Part shown: one piece after another, positions 9,551-17,668 of the stretch
How positions within the stretch are numbered: the stretch's first letter is position 1
Layout of the letters: each line of letters starts with the position of its first letter
Assembly (NCBI RefSeq): GCF_001187915.1
Contig: NZ_LGIU01000016.1
Span: forward strand, 1-33,450
Direction of reading: 5' to 3'
DNA: 33,450 bases
Source of the DNA: Arthrobacter sp. RIT-PI-e
GTDB lineage: Bacteria; Actinomycetota; Actinomycetes; Actinomycetales; Micrococcaceae
Made by a program: the position numbers and the translations under genes
Notes under the pieces: generated by a model
Seen by the model: only the letters and a program-made list of their open reading frames with translations
Told to the model about the DNA's origin: nothing
Databases searched by the model: none

Positions 9551-11236
9551 TCAACGACGGCGGTTGCGCTGCCGCTCCTGGGCGCTCAGCCTGCGGGTGA
9601 AGGGACGTGCGAGGTTGTCGCCGAGCACCACACCGGCGGCGATGGCCAGCACCACGGTGAGCGCGTTGAACAACCCCGCCGCTCCCCCGGACACCACGTC
9701 GACGTCGATGGTCAGCTGGTACATGGAGCGGAACACCATCAGTCCGGGGTAGAGGAACATCACCGCGGGTACCGCCACCACCAGCTGCGGTGCCCCCATC
9801 CGCAGCGCCACGACCCGGGAGAGCGCACCGATGAGGACGGCCGCGAGCGCCGGGGCCAACCGGTAGCCCACCCCTGCCGACATGGCGCCGATCAGCAGCA
9901 GGTATCCCGCCACCGCCACGAGCGAGGTGGGGATCACGAGCTTCACGTCCGTCTGCTCGGCGATGCAGATCATGGCGATCGCGACGAACACGAACAGGGC
10001 CACCAGGGGCCAGGGGTACCTCGATTCGACGGGGTCGAGGACCTCGAGCTCCGGCACACCCAGTGAGGTTCCGGCCACCAGGGCCACGGCGATCCCCGCC
10101 ACCAGGGCGGCGAACACGAGTAGCCCGGACACGAAACGCCCGGCAGCGGTGACCGGGAACCCGTTGATGGCGTCCTGCATGGCGGAGATCAGCCTGCCGG
10201 TCGGCAGGAGCAGCAGGATCCCGCCCACCACCACGAGCGCCGGCGTGATGGGGACCCGGAGCCACCAGAACAGGGTGGCCATCAGTGTCACGAGGGCGGC
10301 GGAGGTGGCCACCGAGAAGAACTCGGGGACCCGCCACTCGCCGAGCTTCCTGCTCACCAGTTCCACGAGGATGCAGCTGACGAAGCCGATGAGCGATCCC
10401 GGGGGCCCCCCGCCGATGAAGGCCACGATCGCGGCGGCGAAGATGCCGAACGCCGCGGTGACCATCCAGCGCGGGAACGGTTTGGGGCGCCGGGTGATCT
10501 CCTCGAGACGCTGCGCCGCCTCGGTTCGGGAGACGCCGCCGTCGGCGATGTCGGAGACGAGCCGGTGGATCGCCGTGAGCCCGGCGTAGTTGTTGGTCCA
10601 GGACCGCACAACGCGCAGCACCGTGGTGGGCGTCTGGTCCTTCACCGAGTAGTTGAGCACCACCGACTGGTTGGTGATGTCCACCTCGATGTTGTCGAGC
10701 CCGAAGGCGGCGGTCACGGCGATGATGCTGGTCTCCACCTCCAGCGCACCTGCACCGTACCGGAACATGGCCTCGGCGAGACTCAGCGAGAAATCCAGCG
10801 CCTTCCGGGCACCGGCGTCGGGACCGGCCACCTGGATGGTGGGATTCGCGTAGGGACTCCCCGCCAGCCGCTCCACGATGGTCATGGCCTGCGTGGGCGG
10901 GGCCTCGCCCTGCACGAGGCGGCGGAGCATACCGCGAGCGGCGGCATTGGGCCGGTTCGAGGACGGGACGGACTGCGGGGTACCGGGCAGCGCGTCGGCC
11001 GGACGTGTCATGGGGTGCCGCTGCCGCCCGGCCCTGGCGCTCTTCGCCGCGGGGGCCTGTCCGGGTGGCCGCGCGGGGCGGTCACCGCTGACGGCGTCCC
11101 CCTGACCCGCGGAGATCTTCTTCTTCTCGTCCGGGGTGGGGTCGAAGGGCCTCCGGATGACGGGGAGCGCTTCTGCCACCGGGGACGGGTTGGTGGCCGG
11201 GGTGGAGCTCCGCTCCGGGGTGGGACCGTCTTTCAC
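9551..11236 (-). CDS. ThrE-type threonine/serine exporter family protein
   Basis: About 561 residues. The first 110 or so are charged and Pro-rich (probably cytoplasmic and disordered). Then comes the ThrE domain (DUF1212) with 'RYGAGALEVETSIIAVTAAF' and 'VVLNYSVKD', followed by about ten hydrophobic segments from 'WMVTAAFGIFAAAIVAFIGG' to 'ALTVVLAIAAGVVLG'. Corynebacterial ThrE exports threonine and serine using the proton gradient; the same activity is inferred here. The start is GTG 11236, chosen for GAGAGG five bases upstream and because it avoids overlap with the upstream gene; ATG 11011 is internal and lacks a ribosome site. It lies 47 bases after a FemX-like gene, probably in one operon. 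Confidence 0.87.
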   Translation of the reverse strand: MKDGPTPERSSTPATNPSPVAEALPVIRRPFDPTPDEKKKISAGQGDAVSGDRPARPPGQAPAAKSARAGRQRHPMTRPADALPGTPQSVPSSNRPNAAARGMLRRLVQGEAPPTQAMTIVERLAGSPYANPTIQVAGPDAGARKALDFSLSLAEAMFRYGAGALEVETSIIAVTAAFGLDNIEVDITNQSVVLNYSVKDQTPTTVLRVVRSWTNNYAGLTAIHRLVSDIADGGVSRTEAAQRLEEITRRPKPFPRWMVTAAFGIFAAAIVAFIGGGPPGSLIGFVSCILVELVSRKLGEWRVPEFFSVATSAALVTLMATLFWWLRVPITPALVVVGGILLLLPTGRLISAMQDAINGFPVTAAGRFVSGLLVFAALVAGIAVALVAGTSLGVPELEVLDPVESRYPWPLVALFVFVAIAMICIAEQTDVKLVIPTSLVAVAGYLLLIGAMSAGVGYRLAPALAAVLIGALSRVVALRMGAPQLVVAVPAVMFLYPGLMVFRSMYQLTIDVDVVSGGAAGLFNALTVVLAIAAGVVLGDNLARPFTRRLSAQERQRNRRR

Positions 11237-11283
11237 AGCCGCCTCTCGTTCTCGATCCACCGCCCCGGGAGGCGGCTTCGTGC

Positions 11284-12357
11284 TCAGTAGAACGGTTGGT
11301 GCGTCCGCCGCCAGTGGATCTGGCGTGCCACCCGTTCGGCAACCGTGTTCCACACACGATACTTCCAGCCGCTGACCACGAGGTCGTAGCAGCCCGAGAA
11401 GTCGGTCACGGTCTTGGTGAAACTCGTCTTGAACAGACCGAGCCCGTGGTGCGGGTGGTCCTTGTCCTTCAGCCGGTCGCTCGGCGGCGTACCGCAGAAG
11501 TCGTACTCCACGATGCCGAACTCGTCCTTGAGATCGGTGATCGCCCGCCACTGCACCAGATGGGAGTCCCCGTACTGCGAGCGTGCCGGGCGCGAGCCGC
11601 CGTCCTTGTAGGTGCCCTTGGACCCGTAGTTGATCACGAAGGCACCCACGGAGGGCTCGCCGTCCTCGTACACGAAGTAGAACCGGCCCTGACCGGCGTC
11701 CACGAAGTTCTGCCAGAAGCGGCTGTAGTACTCGAAGGACCGCATGCGCGCGGCCGAGCGGTCCTCGATGTGCGACATCAGCGAGTACATGGCCCGGAAG
11801 GTCTCCTGCGTGGGTTCCATGCGCCGCACCTCCACCCCCTCACGGATGGCACGGCGTACCGCGTTGCGGCCACGCGCGTGCAGGTTCCGCAGCAGCTGGT
11901 TCGCCTCCGGCGTCGTGTCCAGGAGGGCCGTGCTGTCATTGGGCTGCAGGTTGAAGGTCTTGACCAGCCCGGCGGCACGGAAGCTCTCGCGGAGTCCGGG
12001 GTTGTCGATCAGGTCCGGTTCCACCTTGACGGCGAAGACGCGGTGGCCTTCCCTGCGGGCGAGCTCCGCGACCGCGCGGGCGGCTGCCGGGACGTGGGAC
12101 GCCTCGCCGACCCCCGGCCCCTTGATGAGGTACCAGAGTGCCCCGATGCCGGGCACCTTCTTCTCGAGGACTAGGTTGTGGCTCGTGTACCCGGGGCCGT
12201 CCAGCACCACGAAACGGGGCCGCCACCCGTGGTGCGACTTCACCTCCGCGAACGCCATGGACTGCAGCAGATTGCCACCGCCCGGATTCGCGGTCACGAG
12301 GGCATCCCAGTTCTGCTGCTCCGTCCCGGTGGCGAAACGGGCACTGAAATCGACCAA
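11284..12357 (-). CDS. FemAB/FemX-family peptidoglycan interpeptide bridge enzyme
   Basis: A 357-residue protein with the tandem GNAT-like fold signature of FemX/FemAB enzymes, which use aminoacyl-tRNA to add amino acids to the stem-peptide lysine of lipid II. Visible features: 'NLLQSMAFAEVKSHHGWRPR', 'LWYLIKGPGVG', 'NLHARGRNAVRRAIREGVEV', 'FYFVYEDGEPSVGAFVINYG', and 'HLVQWRAITDLKDEFGIVEYDFCG', which is typical of the second half. The C-terminal 'GLGLFKTSFT' matches the conserved end. The start is TTG 12357 preceded by GAGGA; no ATG is available nearby. It is followed by the ThrE-type gene. Micrococcaceae interpeptide bridges often contain Ala, Ser, Thr or Gly; the amino acid used here cannot be told. 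Confidence 0.88.
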   Translation of the reverse strand: MVDFSARFATGTEQQNWDALVTANPGGGNLLQSMAFAEVKSHHGWRPRFVVLDGPGYTSHNLVLEKKVPGIGALWYLIKGPGVGEASHVPAAARAVAELARREGHRVFAVKVEPDLIDNPGLRESFRAAGLVKTFNLQPNDSTALLDTTPEANQLLRNLHARGRNAVRRAIREGVEVRRMEPTQETFRAMYSLMSHIEDRSAARMRSFEYYSRFWQNFVDAGQGRFYFVYEDGEPSVGAFVINYGSKGTYKDGGSRPARSQYGDSHLVQWRAITDLKDEFGIVEYDFCGTPPSDRLKDKDHPHHGLGLFKTSFTKTVTDFSGCYDLVVSGWKYRVWNTVAERVARQIHWRRTHQPFY

Positions 12358-12477
12358 GATTCCTCATTCACTGGTGGGTGACTACCGAAGGACGCCCACC
12401 AGTCTAAAGGCTGGCATCCCCTCCCCCGAGCGGCGCGATGCACAAGTTGCTTCAGGAAACGGAAAGGTCTGTACTCG

Positions 12478-12499
12478 GATGCTCAGCATGGTTAGCATC
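12478..12499. promoter_or_regulatory. Inverted repeat upstream of the aldo/keto reductase gene
   Basis: GATGCT - 10 bases - AGCATC, ending 6 bases before the reductase ATG. It could be an operator or a small RNA hairpin over the start region. The remaining 120 bases up to the divergent FemX-like gene show no clear promoter. Confidence 0.3.
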
Positions 12500-12505
12500 G
12501 GGATC

Positions 12506-13510
12506 ATGGACTTCAGATACCTGGGAAACAGCGGCTTCAAAATTTCGGAGATCACCTACGGCAACTGGCTGACGCACGGCTCGCAGGTCGAGAACGACGT
12601 CGCCACCCGGTGCGTCCGCGCCGCGCTCGACGTCGGCATCACCACGTTCGACACCGCGGACGTGTACGCCAACACGGCGGCCGAGACCGTGCTCGGCGAG
12701 GCGCTGAAGGGTGAGAGGCGCCAGTCCCTCGAGATCTTCACGAAGGTCTGGGGACCCACGGGGCCCAAGGGGCACAACGACGTCGGACTCTCCCGCAAGC
12801 ACATCATGGAGTCGATCGACGGCTCCCTGGAACGTCTGCAGACGGACTACGTGGATCTCTACCAGGCGCACCGGTACGACCACGAGACGCCCCTCGAGGA
12901 GACCATGCAGGCCTTCGCGGACATCGTCCGGCAGGGCAAGGCCCTCTACATCGGTGTCAGCGAGTGGACCGCCCAGCAGATCCGGGACGGGCACGCCCTC
13001 GCGAAGGACCTCGGCTTCCAGCTGATCTCCAACCAGCCCCAGTACTCGATGCTGTGGCGCGTCATCGAGGGCGAGGTGGTTCCCGCCTCGGAGGAGCTCG
13101 GTCTCTCCCAGATCGTCTGGTCGCCCGTGGCGCAGGGTGTGCTCACCGGGAAGTACACGCCGGGACAGCAGCCCGAGCAGGGCACACGTGCCTCGGACAG
13201 CAAGGGCGGCGCGGACATGATCAAGCGCTGGATGGACGACGACGTCCTCACGGGGGTGCAGAAGCTGGCGCCGATCGCCGACGGGCTGGGACTGACCATG
13301 GCGCAGCTGTCCATCGCCTGGGTGCTGCAGAACCAGAACGTGGCCTCCGCGATCATCGGAGCATCCAAACCCGAGCAGGTGGAGTCGAACGCCGCCGCCG
13401 CGGGCGTGAAGCTGGAGGACGACGTCCTGAAGGCGATCGACGACGCCATCGGGCACCTCGCGACCACCGATGTCGCGAAGACCGTCTCCCCCGACACGCG
13501 CCCCGCCTGA
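12506..13510 (+). CDS. Aldo/keto reductase
   Basis: A 334-residue NADPH-dependent oxidoreductase of the aldo/keto reductase superfamily, closest in look to the Kv-beta/YghZ branch. The catalytic tetrad is visible: D49 ('TTFDTADVYANTAAE'), Y54, K80 ('IFTKVWG') and H122 ('YQAHRYD'). The cofactor region includes 'LISNQPQYSML' and the C-terminal 'IIGASKPEQVESNAAA'. The start is ATG 12506, where homology to 'MDFRYLGNSG' begins; the open frame upstream to 11744 is only antisense to FemX. Its stop codon overlaps the start of the epimerase gene (TGATG), so the two are translationally coupled and may act on related sugar or carbonyl substrates. The substrate is unknown. Confidence 0.92.
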   Translation: MDFRYLGNSGFKISEITYGNWLTHGSQVENDVATRCVRAALDVGITTFDTADVYANTAAETVLGEALKGERRQSLEIFTKVWGPTGPKGHNDVGLSRKHIMESIDGSLERLQTDYVDLYQAHRYDHETPLEETMQAFADIVRQGKALYIGVSEWTAQQIRDGHALAKDLGFQLISNQPQYSMLWRVIEGEVVPASEELGLSQIVWSPVAQGVLTGKYTPGQQPEQGTRASDSKGGADMIKRWMDDDVLTGVQKLAPIADGLGLTMAQLSIAWVLQNQNVASAIIGASKPEQVESNAAAAGVKLEDDVLKAIDDAIGHLATTDVAKTVSPDTRPA

Positions 13511-14364
13511 TGGGTGCACTGACGGTCGCGGTCACCGGGTCCAACGGCAAGCTCGGCCGCAGCGTGGTCCGCGGGCTGCGCGAGGCGGGGCACACGGTCT
13601 TCGAACTGGACCAGTTCGGCGAGCGCAGCCCCGAGTTCCTGCGGATCGACCTGCGGGACTACGGCCAGGTGGCCGACGCCCTCGCCGGCGTGGACGACAA
13701 GTACGCGGGGCTCGACGCCGTGGTGCACCTGGGTGCCATCCCGGCACCAGGGCTGCAGGCGGACGCCGCGACCTTCCACAACAACATGATCTCCACGTAC
13801 AACGTGTTCCAGGCATGCCGCCGGGCCGGGATCAAACGGGTGGTCTACGCCTCCAGCGAGACGGTGCTCGGACTGCCGTTCGACACCCCGCCCCCGTACA
13901 TCCCGGTGGACGAGGAGTACGCGGCGCGACCGGAGAGCACCTACTCGCTGGTCAAGCACCTCGAGGAGCAGCTGGCCATCGAGCTGACGCGGTGGGATCC
14001 CACCCTGAGCATCACGGCCCTGCGCTTCTCCAACGTGATGGACCCGGAGGACTACGCGCAGTTCCCGTCCTTCGACGCCGACGCGAGCGCGCGCAAGTGG
14101 AACCTCTGGGGATACATCGACGGACGCGACGGCGCCCAGGCGGTGCAGCGGGCCCTCGAGAATGCGGGCCCGGGCTTCGACCGCTTCATCATCGCGGCGG
14201 CGGACACCGTGATGAGCCGGTCCAGTGCGGACCTCGCCGCCGAGGTGTTCCCCGGCGTCGGGCTCACGCGTGAGGTGACCGAGCACGAGACGCTGCTGAG
14301 CATCGACAAGGCCCGGCGCGTCCTCGGGTACGCCCCGCGCCACAGCTGGCGCGACCACGTCTGA
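13510..14364 (+). CDS. NAD-dependent epimerase/dehydratase family protein (extended SDR)
   Basis: 284 residues. The Rossmann motif is at 'VTGSNGKLGRS' (G10-x-x-G13-x-x-G16). The catalytic triad is in 'YASSETV' (S115/S116) and 'STYSLVKHLEEQ' (Y145, K149). This is the extended short-chain dehydrogenase/reductase fold used by nucleotide-sugar epimerases and uronate dehydrogenases. The length and the 'FSNVMDPEDY' and 'WGYIDGRDGAQAV' segments fit bacterial sugar-epimerase-like enzymes without giving the substrate. ATG 13510 shares its A with the stop codon of the reductase gene. A strong hairpin terminator follows the stop. Confidence 0.9.
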   Translation: MGALTVAVTGSNGKLGRSVVRGLREAGHTVFELDQFGERSPEFLRIDLRDYGQVADALAGVDDKYAGLDAVVHLGAIPAPGLQADAATFHNNMISTYNVFQACRRAGIKRVVYASSETVLGLPFDTPPPYIPVDEEYAARPESTYSLVKHLEEQLAIELTRWDPTLSITALRFSNVMDPEDYAQFPSFDADASARKWNLWGYIDGRDGAQAVQRALENAGPGFDRFIIAAADTVMSRSSADLAAEVFPGVGLTREVTEHETLLSIDKARRVLGYAPRHSWRDHV

Positions 14365-14378
14365 GGACAGCACAGGGA

Positions 14379-14416
14379 TTCCGGGGCGGGTGCCGTGACT
14401 GTCACCCGCCCCGGAA
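14379..14416 (+). terminator. Terminator of the reductase-epimerase operon
   Basis: A perfect 14-base-pair inverted repeat (14379-14392 with 14403-14416) with a 10-base loop, starting 14 bases after the epimerase stop codon. Confidence 0.75.
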
Positions 14417-14422
14417 GATCAG

Positions 14423-14444
14423 TAGGCTGATGATCGAACGATCA
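14423..14444 (+). promoter_or_regulatory. Candidate -10 box and palindrome before the acidic-protein gene
   Basis: TAGGCT (14423-14428) in the context GTAGGCTGATG is followed by the perfect palindrome TGATCGAACGATCA (14431-14444), 22 bases before the ATG. No good -35 is visible. A very similar GTAGACTGATG lies before the small gene at 16915. Confidence 0.4.
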
Positions 14445-14466
14445 GCACCGACGAAAGGCAGAGCAG

Positions 14467-14913
14467 ATGACCGAGAATCTTCCCGACGAGGAACTCACCG
14501 TCGTGGGCGAGGACCCCGAGGTGCCGAACGACTCGATCGCCCCCGAGGCGCTGGACCCGGTGCTCGAGGGGCAGCCGGACAGCTACGCGGATGCGGCGGA
14601 GGAGAACCCCGACCGCTGGCAGGAGGACCCCCTCCTGCAGGACGAGCCCGGCGTCGACTCGATCGACGACGAGAACAGTGTGCCCGTGATCGGCGAGGAG
14701 GGGATCCTGAGCGATCAGACCCTCCGTGAGGAGACCGCCGAGGCACGGTACGAGAGCGGTGACGAGCAGATCGTGACGGAGGAGCCCCGCATGGGCCAGG
14801 CCGCGGCGGACGTGGACTTCGGCATGATGGAGGACGACGTCGACGGCAGCGACGACCCCGCGAACCGCGGCGGTGCGCCACTGAACGCGATGGACCAGGA
14901 CGACGTCCGGTAG
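14467..14913 (+). CDS. Acidic hypothetical protein
   Basis: A 148-residue, very acidic protein (many D and E, few K or R) without Cys, membrane segments or a signal peptide. Short motifs such as 'EENPDRWQEDPLLQDEPGVD' and 'DEQIVTEEP' recall actinobacterial proteins of the DUF5709 kind, but I cannot assign it firmly. GAAAGG sits upstream of ATG 14467. It is a single-gene unit between two terminators, with a palindrome and a -10-like box upstream. It is probably soluble and intrinsically disordered; stress or osmotic roles have been suggested for such proteins, but nothing here proves it. Confidence 0.8.
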   Translation: MTENLPDEELTVVGEDPEVPNDSIAPEALDPVLEGQPDSYADAAEENPDRWQEDPLLQDEPGVDSIDDENSVPVIGEEGILSDQTLREETAEARYESGDEQIVTEEPRMGQAAADVDFGMMEDDVDGSDDPANRGGAPLNAMDQDDVR

Positions 14914-14929
14914 GTACGGAGCACGGTGA

Positions 14930-14964
14930 CAGGAGCCCCGGGGAGCGCATCCCCGGGGCTCCTG
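14930..14964 (+). terminator. Terminator of the acidic-protein gene
   Basis: A perfect 15-base-pair inverted repeat (14930-14944 with 14950-14964) with a 5-base loop, 16 bases after the stop codon. Confidence 0.78.
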
Positions 14965-15108
14965 CACGTCCTACGAAGACCTCGCACCCGCGATCCTCGA
15001 AGGACCACCGGCAGCAACCATCGTGACGCCGGACACAGCCGGAATACCCCCTCCCGGCACCCGGTTACCGCTCGGTAGGACATACCCCGATCCAGGAAGC
15101 AGGACCAC

Positions 15109-16200
15109 GTGAAGCTGTTCTCCCCCCTCACCCTCGGCTCGCTCGAGCTCTCCAACCGTCTGGTCATGGCACCGCTGACGCGCGTCCGCTCCGGCCGGGA
15201 CGGCATCCCCGGCGACATCGTGGTGGAGCACTACCGCCAGCGGGCGTCCCTCGGCATGATCGTGAGCGAGGGGACCTACCCGAGCCACGCCGGCCAGGGC
15301 TTCCCCGGCCAGCCGGGCCTGGTCGAGGACGAGCAGCTCGCGGGCTGGAAGCGCGTCACCGACGCCGTGCACGCCGAGGGCGGACGCATCGTGGCCCAGG
15401 TCATGCACGCCGGCCGGGTCACGCACCCCGGCACCAACGGCGGGTACGAGGTGGTGGCGCCGAGTGCCATCGCCATCGAGGGCACCACCCGCACCTATAC
15501 GGGCAAGGAGCCCTACCCGGTTCCCCACGCGCTCACCGCGGAGGAACTCCCGGGGATCATCGAGGAGTTCGTGACGGCATCGCGCAGGGCCATCGACGTC
15601 GCGGGTTTCGACGGCGTGGAGCTCCACGGCGCCAACGGCTACCTGCTCCACGAGTTCCTCTCCCCGGCATCGAACCAGCGTGACGACAGCTACGGCGGCT
15701 CCCCCGAGAACCGGGCGCGCTTCGTGGCCGAACTCGTCGCCGCGGTCGCGGCCGAGGTGGGCGCGGACAAAGTGGGCCTGCGGATCTCCCCGGCACACAA
15801 CATCCAGGACGCCCTCGAGACGGATGCCGAGGAGGTCCACGAGACCTACGGCGCCCTGGTGGACGCGATCGCCCCGCTCGGTCTCGCCTTCCTCAGCGTG
15901 CTGCACGCCGAGCCGACCGGCGCGCTCATCCAGGACCTGCGCTCCCGCTTCGGCGGACCGTTCCTGATCAACAGCGGTTTCGGCGTGATCACCAACCGCG
16001 AGGAAGCCATCGCGGTGCTCGAGGACGGCGTGGGGGACGCCGTGGTGGTGGGTCGCCCCGCCATCGCGAACCCCGACCTCGCACGCCGCTGGAACGAGAA
16101 CCTGCCGGAGAACGAGCCGGACGCGTCCACGTTCTACGGCGACGGGCCCGAGGGGTACATCGACTACCCGTTCTACGACAGCTCACCCAGCAGCAACTAG
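15109..16200 (+). CDS. Old Yellow Enzyme family alkene reductase (NemA-like)
   Basis: A 363-residue FMN-dependent ene-reductase. The TIM-barrel start 'LFSPLTLGSLELSNRLVMAP' includes the FMN-binding region. The substrate-binding pair H173/N176 is in 'ELHGANGYLLHEFL', followed by 'SPASNQRDDSYGGSPENRAR', and the phosphate-binding end is 'GVGDAVVVGRPAIANPDL'. The family reduces activated C=C bonds and nitro compounds with NAD(P)H. The start is GTG 15109 with AGGAAGCAGGA upstream. It is a single transcription unit bounded by terminators on both sides. A role in electrophile or oxidative stress defence is inferred from the family. Confidence 0.93.
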   Translation: MKLFSPLTLGSLELSNRLVMAPLTRVRSGRDGIPGDIVVEHYRQRASLGMIVSEGTYPSHAGQGFPGQPGLVEDEQLAGWKRVTDAVHAEGGRIVAQVMHAGRVTHPGTNGGYEVVAPSAIAIEGTTRTYTGKEPYPVPHALTAEELPGIIEEFVTASRRAIDVAGFDGVELHGANGYLLHEFLSPASNQRDDSYGGSPENRARFVAELVAAVAAEVGADKVGLRISPAHNIQDALETDAEEVHETYGALVDAIAPLGLAFLSVLHAEPTGALIQDLRSRFGGPFLINSGFGVITNREEAIAVLEDGVGDAVVVGRPAIANPDLARRWNENLPENEPDASTFYGDGPEGYIDYPFYDSSPSSN

Positions 16201-16220
16201 CCGCGCAGAGAACCATCGGA

Positions 16221-16254
16221 CGAAGGCTCCCCCGCACAGGTGGGGGAGCCTTCG
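16221..16254. terminator. Bidirectional terminator between OYE and membrane-protein genes
   Basis: A perfect 13-base-pair inverted repeat (16221-16233 with 16242-16254) with an 8-base loop, between two convergent genes. Confidence 0.8.
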
Positions 16255-16267
16255 TGCATCCGCCACG

Positions 16268-16789
16268 TCACCTGCCGAGGAGGCCGTGGGCGAGGCGGGG
16301 AACCAGGCGCGTGGACCAGGCACGGATCACGGGGAACCGCACCACCGCCCATCCGGCCAGGAGCGCGGCCGCCAGATGGGCGTGCAGCATCAGCATCATC
16401 TCCGGGGAGTGACCCGGCACCGCGGCCTCCCCGGCCGGGACCTCCACCTCGGCGTGATGGCCGAGGGAGGACCCGAGGAACGAGGACGAGGGTCCACCGC
16501 CCAGACCACCGAGCACCCAGTGCAGCACCTGCTGCGCAGCACCGAGCGCCACCAGCACCCCCCAGACGGGCAGCCGCACCTGCGCCACGAGGGTGGCCAC
16601 CAGGACGGCGAGCGCGGCGAGGGCCACGAGGATGGGGGCGCCGGGGAGGGCGCCTCCGGACACCGCGTGCGCCAGGAGGCCGAGGCAGAGGCTCAGGAGA
16701 CCCACGAGTGCCGCGCGGAGAACGGATCTCTGCCGTCGTCCGGCTGCCGACGAGGCCTGAGGGTGCATGAGCTCACTGCCGGCGTCCAT
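16268..16789 (-). CDS. Four-helix membrane protein of unknown function
   Basis: 173 residues with four hydrophobic segments: about 25-45, 52-72, 73-95 and 128-150. A loop with His and Glu ('GHHAEVEVPAGEA') and a Met/His-rich patch ('MMLMLHAHLAAALL') lie between TM3 and TM4. I do not recognise the family. The His/Met content would suit a metal, for example copper, but this is speculation. The start is ATG 16789; no strong ribosome site is visible. It is convergent with the OYE gene and divergent from the small acidic gene at 16915. Confidence 0.75.
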   Translation of the reverse strand: MDAGSELMHPQASSAAGRRQRSVLRAALVGLLSLCLGLLAHAVSGGALPGAPILVALAALAVLVATLVAQVRLPVWGVLVALGAAQQVLHWVLGGLGGGPSSSFLGSSLGHHAEVEVPAGEAAVPGHSPEMMLMLHAHLAAALLAGWAVVRFPVIRAWSTRLVPRLAHGLLGR

Positions 16790-16840
16790 GCTCGAATCCT
16801 AGGTGCGCCGACGGTTCTCCGTCATGCTCCCCGCCGAGGG

Positions 16841-16887
16841 TTATGCTCCGGCGCCGAGGTTTGTAGACTGATGGTAAGGGAGCTTAC
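16841..16887 (+). promoter_or_regulatory. Candidate promoter and palindrome before the 46-codon gene
   Basis: TTATGC (16841-16846), a 17-base spacer and TAGACT (16864-16869), then GTAAG-N4-CTTAC (16874-16887) around the likely transcription start. The stretch GTAGACTGATG matches GTAGGCTGATG upstream of the acidic gene at 14467 in all but one base. Confidence 0.45.
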
Positions 16888-16914
16888 TTTTCCCGGTACC
16901 GAGAGGACGAGTTG

Positions 16915-17055
16915 ATGACAGACCAGCCCAGCGACGAGCGCATCCACAGCGAGGCCCCGGCGGAAGGGGACACCTCCGCCGCCGCCGAGGACATCCGGGA
17001 GCACGCCGAGGATCCCGCCGAGGGAGCCGACCCCGAGGACCAGCCGAATATCTGA
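16915..17055 (+). CDS. Small acidic protein (46 residues)
   Basis: ATG 16915 follows GAGAGG (16901-16906) at good distance. It gives 46 residues starting MTDQPSDERIHSEAPAEGD and ending 'DPEDQPNI'. Acidic and Ala/Glu-rich, with no Cys and no hydrophobic segment. A promoter-like element with a palindrome lies upstream and a hairpin terminator downstream, so it forms a complete unit. The codon pattern is G/C-ended as in neighbouring genes. The function is unknown. Confidence 0.66.
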   Translation: MTDQPSDERIHSEAPAEGDTSAAAEDIREHAEDPAEGADPEDQPNI

Positions 17056-17094
17056 GTCCGCCGTCATGATCCGCTCGCACGACCTCGCCGACCA

Positions 17095-17127
17095 AGGAGG
17101 CGCCCACCTCTGGGGTGGACGCCTCCT
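17095..17127. terminator. Terminator after the 46-codon gene
   Basis: A 14-base-pair inverted repeat with one mismatch (17095-17108 with 17114-17127) and a 5-base loop. It can also serve the convergent 69-codon gene. Confidence 0.68.
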
Positions 17128-17228
17128 GCGTGTCCGGGGTCCGATTCTGGCCGCCCCGGGTGCCTGCCGGCCGTACGGATCCCGCCCACAGAGGCACAGG
17201 ACCGGGCGGGAGGAGGCCCGGCGAGGGC

Positions 17229-17438
17229 TCAGCGCACCCCGTCGACCACTTCCCCGTACGGGACCTCCTCGGACGTCTCGGCCCCGCGGTCGGTGGCCTG
17301 GCTGCTGACCAGGATGCCGTGCTTGCCCTCGGCGACCGACTGCTTCATGACCATGAGGAGCACCTCGGCGAAGCCCTCGTCCTGGGCCTCGAGGAAGCTG
17401 ATGTACTTGGGCGGGAAATTCTCGGGAACTGTGAGCAT
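17229..17438 (-). CDS. Small hypothetical protein (69 residues)
   Basis: ATG 17438 is preceded by GAGG in GTGAGGGC. The product starts [20 protein letters not shown] and continues '[20 protein letters not shown]'; it is amphipathic, with no membrane segment or Cys. Codon use matches the genome, and it sits between a terminator and the catalase promoter region in the opposite direction. I do not recognise the family. It looks like a genuine conserved small actinobacterial protein rather than a shadow, because no other gene covers this stretch. Confidence 0.62.
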   Translation of the reverse strand: MLTVPENFPPKYISFLEAQDEGFAEVLLMVMKQSVAEGKHGILVSSQATDRGAETSEEVPYGEVVDGVR

Positions 17439-17566
17439 GCCCTCACGCTACCCGCCACCACCCACGCCCGCCGAGTGTTCTCGCGTTCGAGGATCGATCG
17501 CACGGTCACCGCCGGGCCCCCGGCGGACCGGGAAGTCCACCTCCCGGTACCGACCCGTTAGTAAGG

Positions 17567-17632
17567 TTGCTGTGTACCTGCCCCTTGGGTAGCGTCGTGA
17601 GCAGGCACGGGGCAGGCTGCCGCACCCCGTGC
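17567..17632 (+). promoter_or_regulatory. Catalase promoter and leader hairpin
   Basis: TTGCTG (17567-17572), a 17-base spacer and TAGCGT (17590-17595) form a plausible promoter. Downstream, GCACGGGG (17605-17612) pairs with CCCCGTGC (17625-17632) to form an 8-base-pair hairpin in the leader. The catalase ATG is 36 bases further on. Confidence 0.5.
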
Positions 17633-17668
17633 CCCACGACTTCCAGAGCACGCTGTGAGGAGCATTCC

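Noticed and set aside
11744-12505. N-terminal extension of the aldo/keto reductase
   Set aside because: The extension is antisense to the FemX-like gene; the family start is at ATG 12506.
12946-14373. A 475-codon minus-strand ORF across the reductase and epimerase genes
   Set aside because: It crosses a well-supported two-gene operon on the other strand and shows no recognisable domain.
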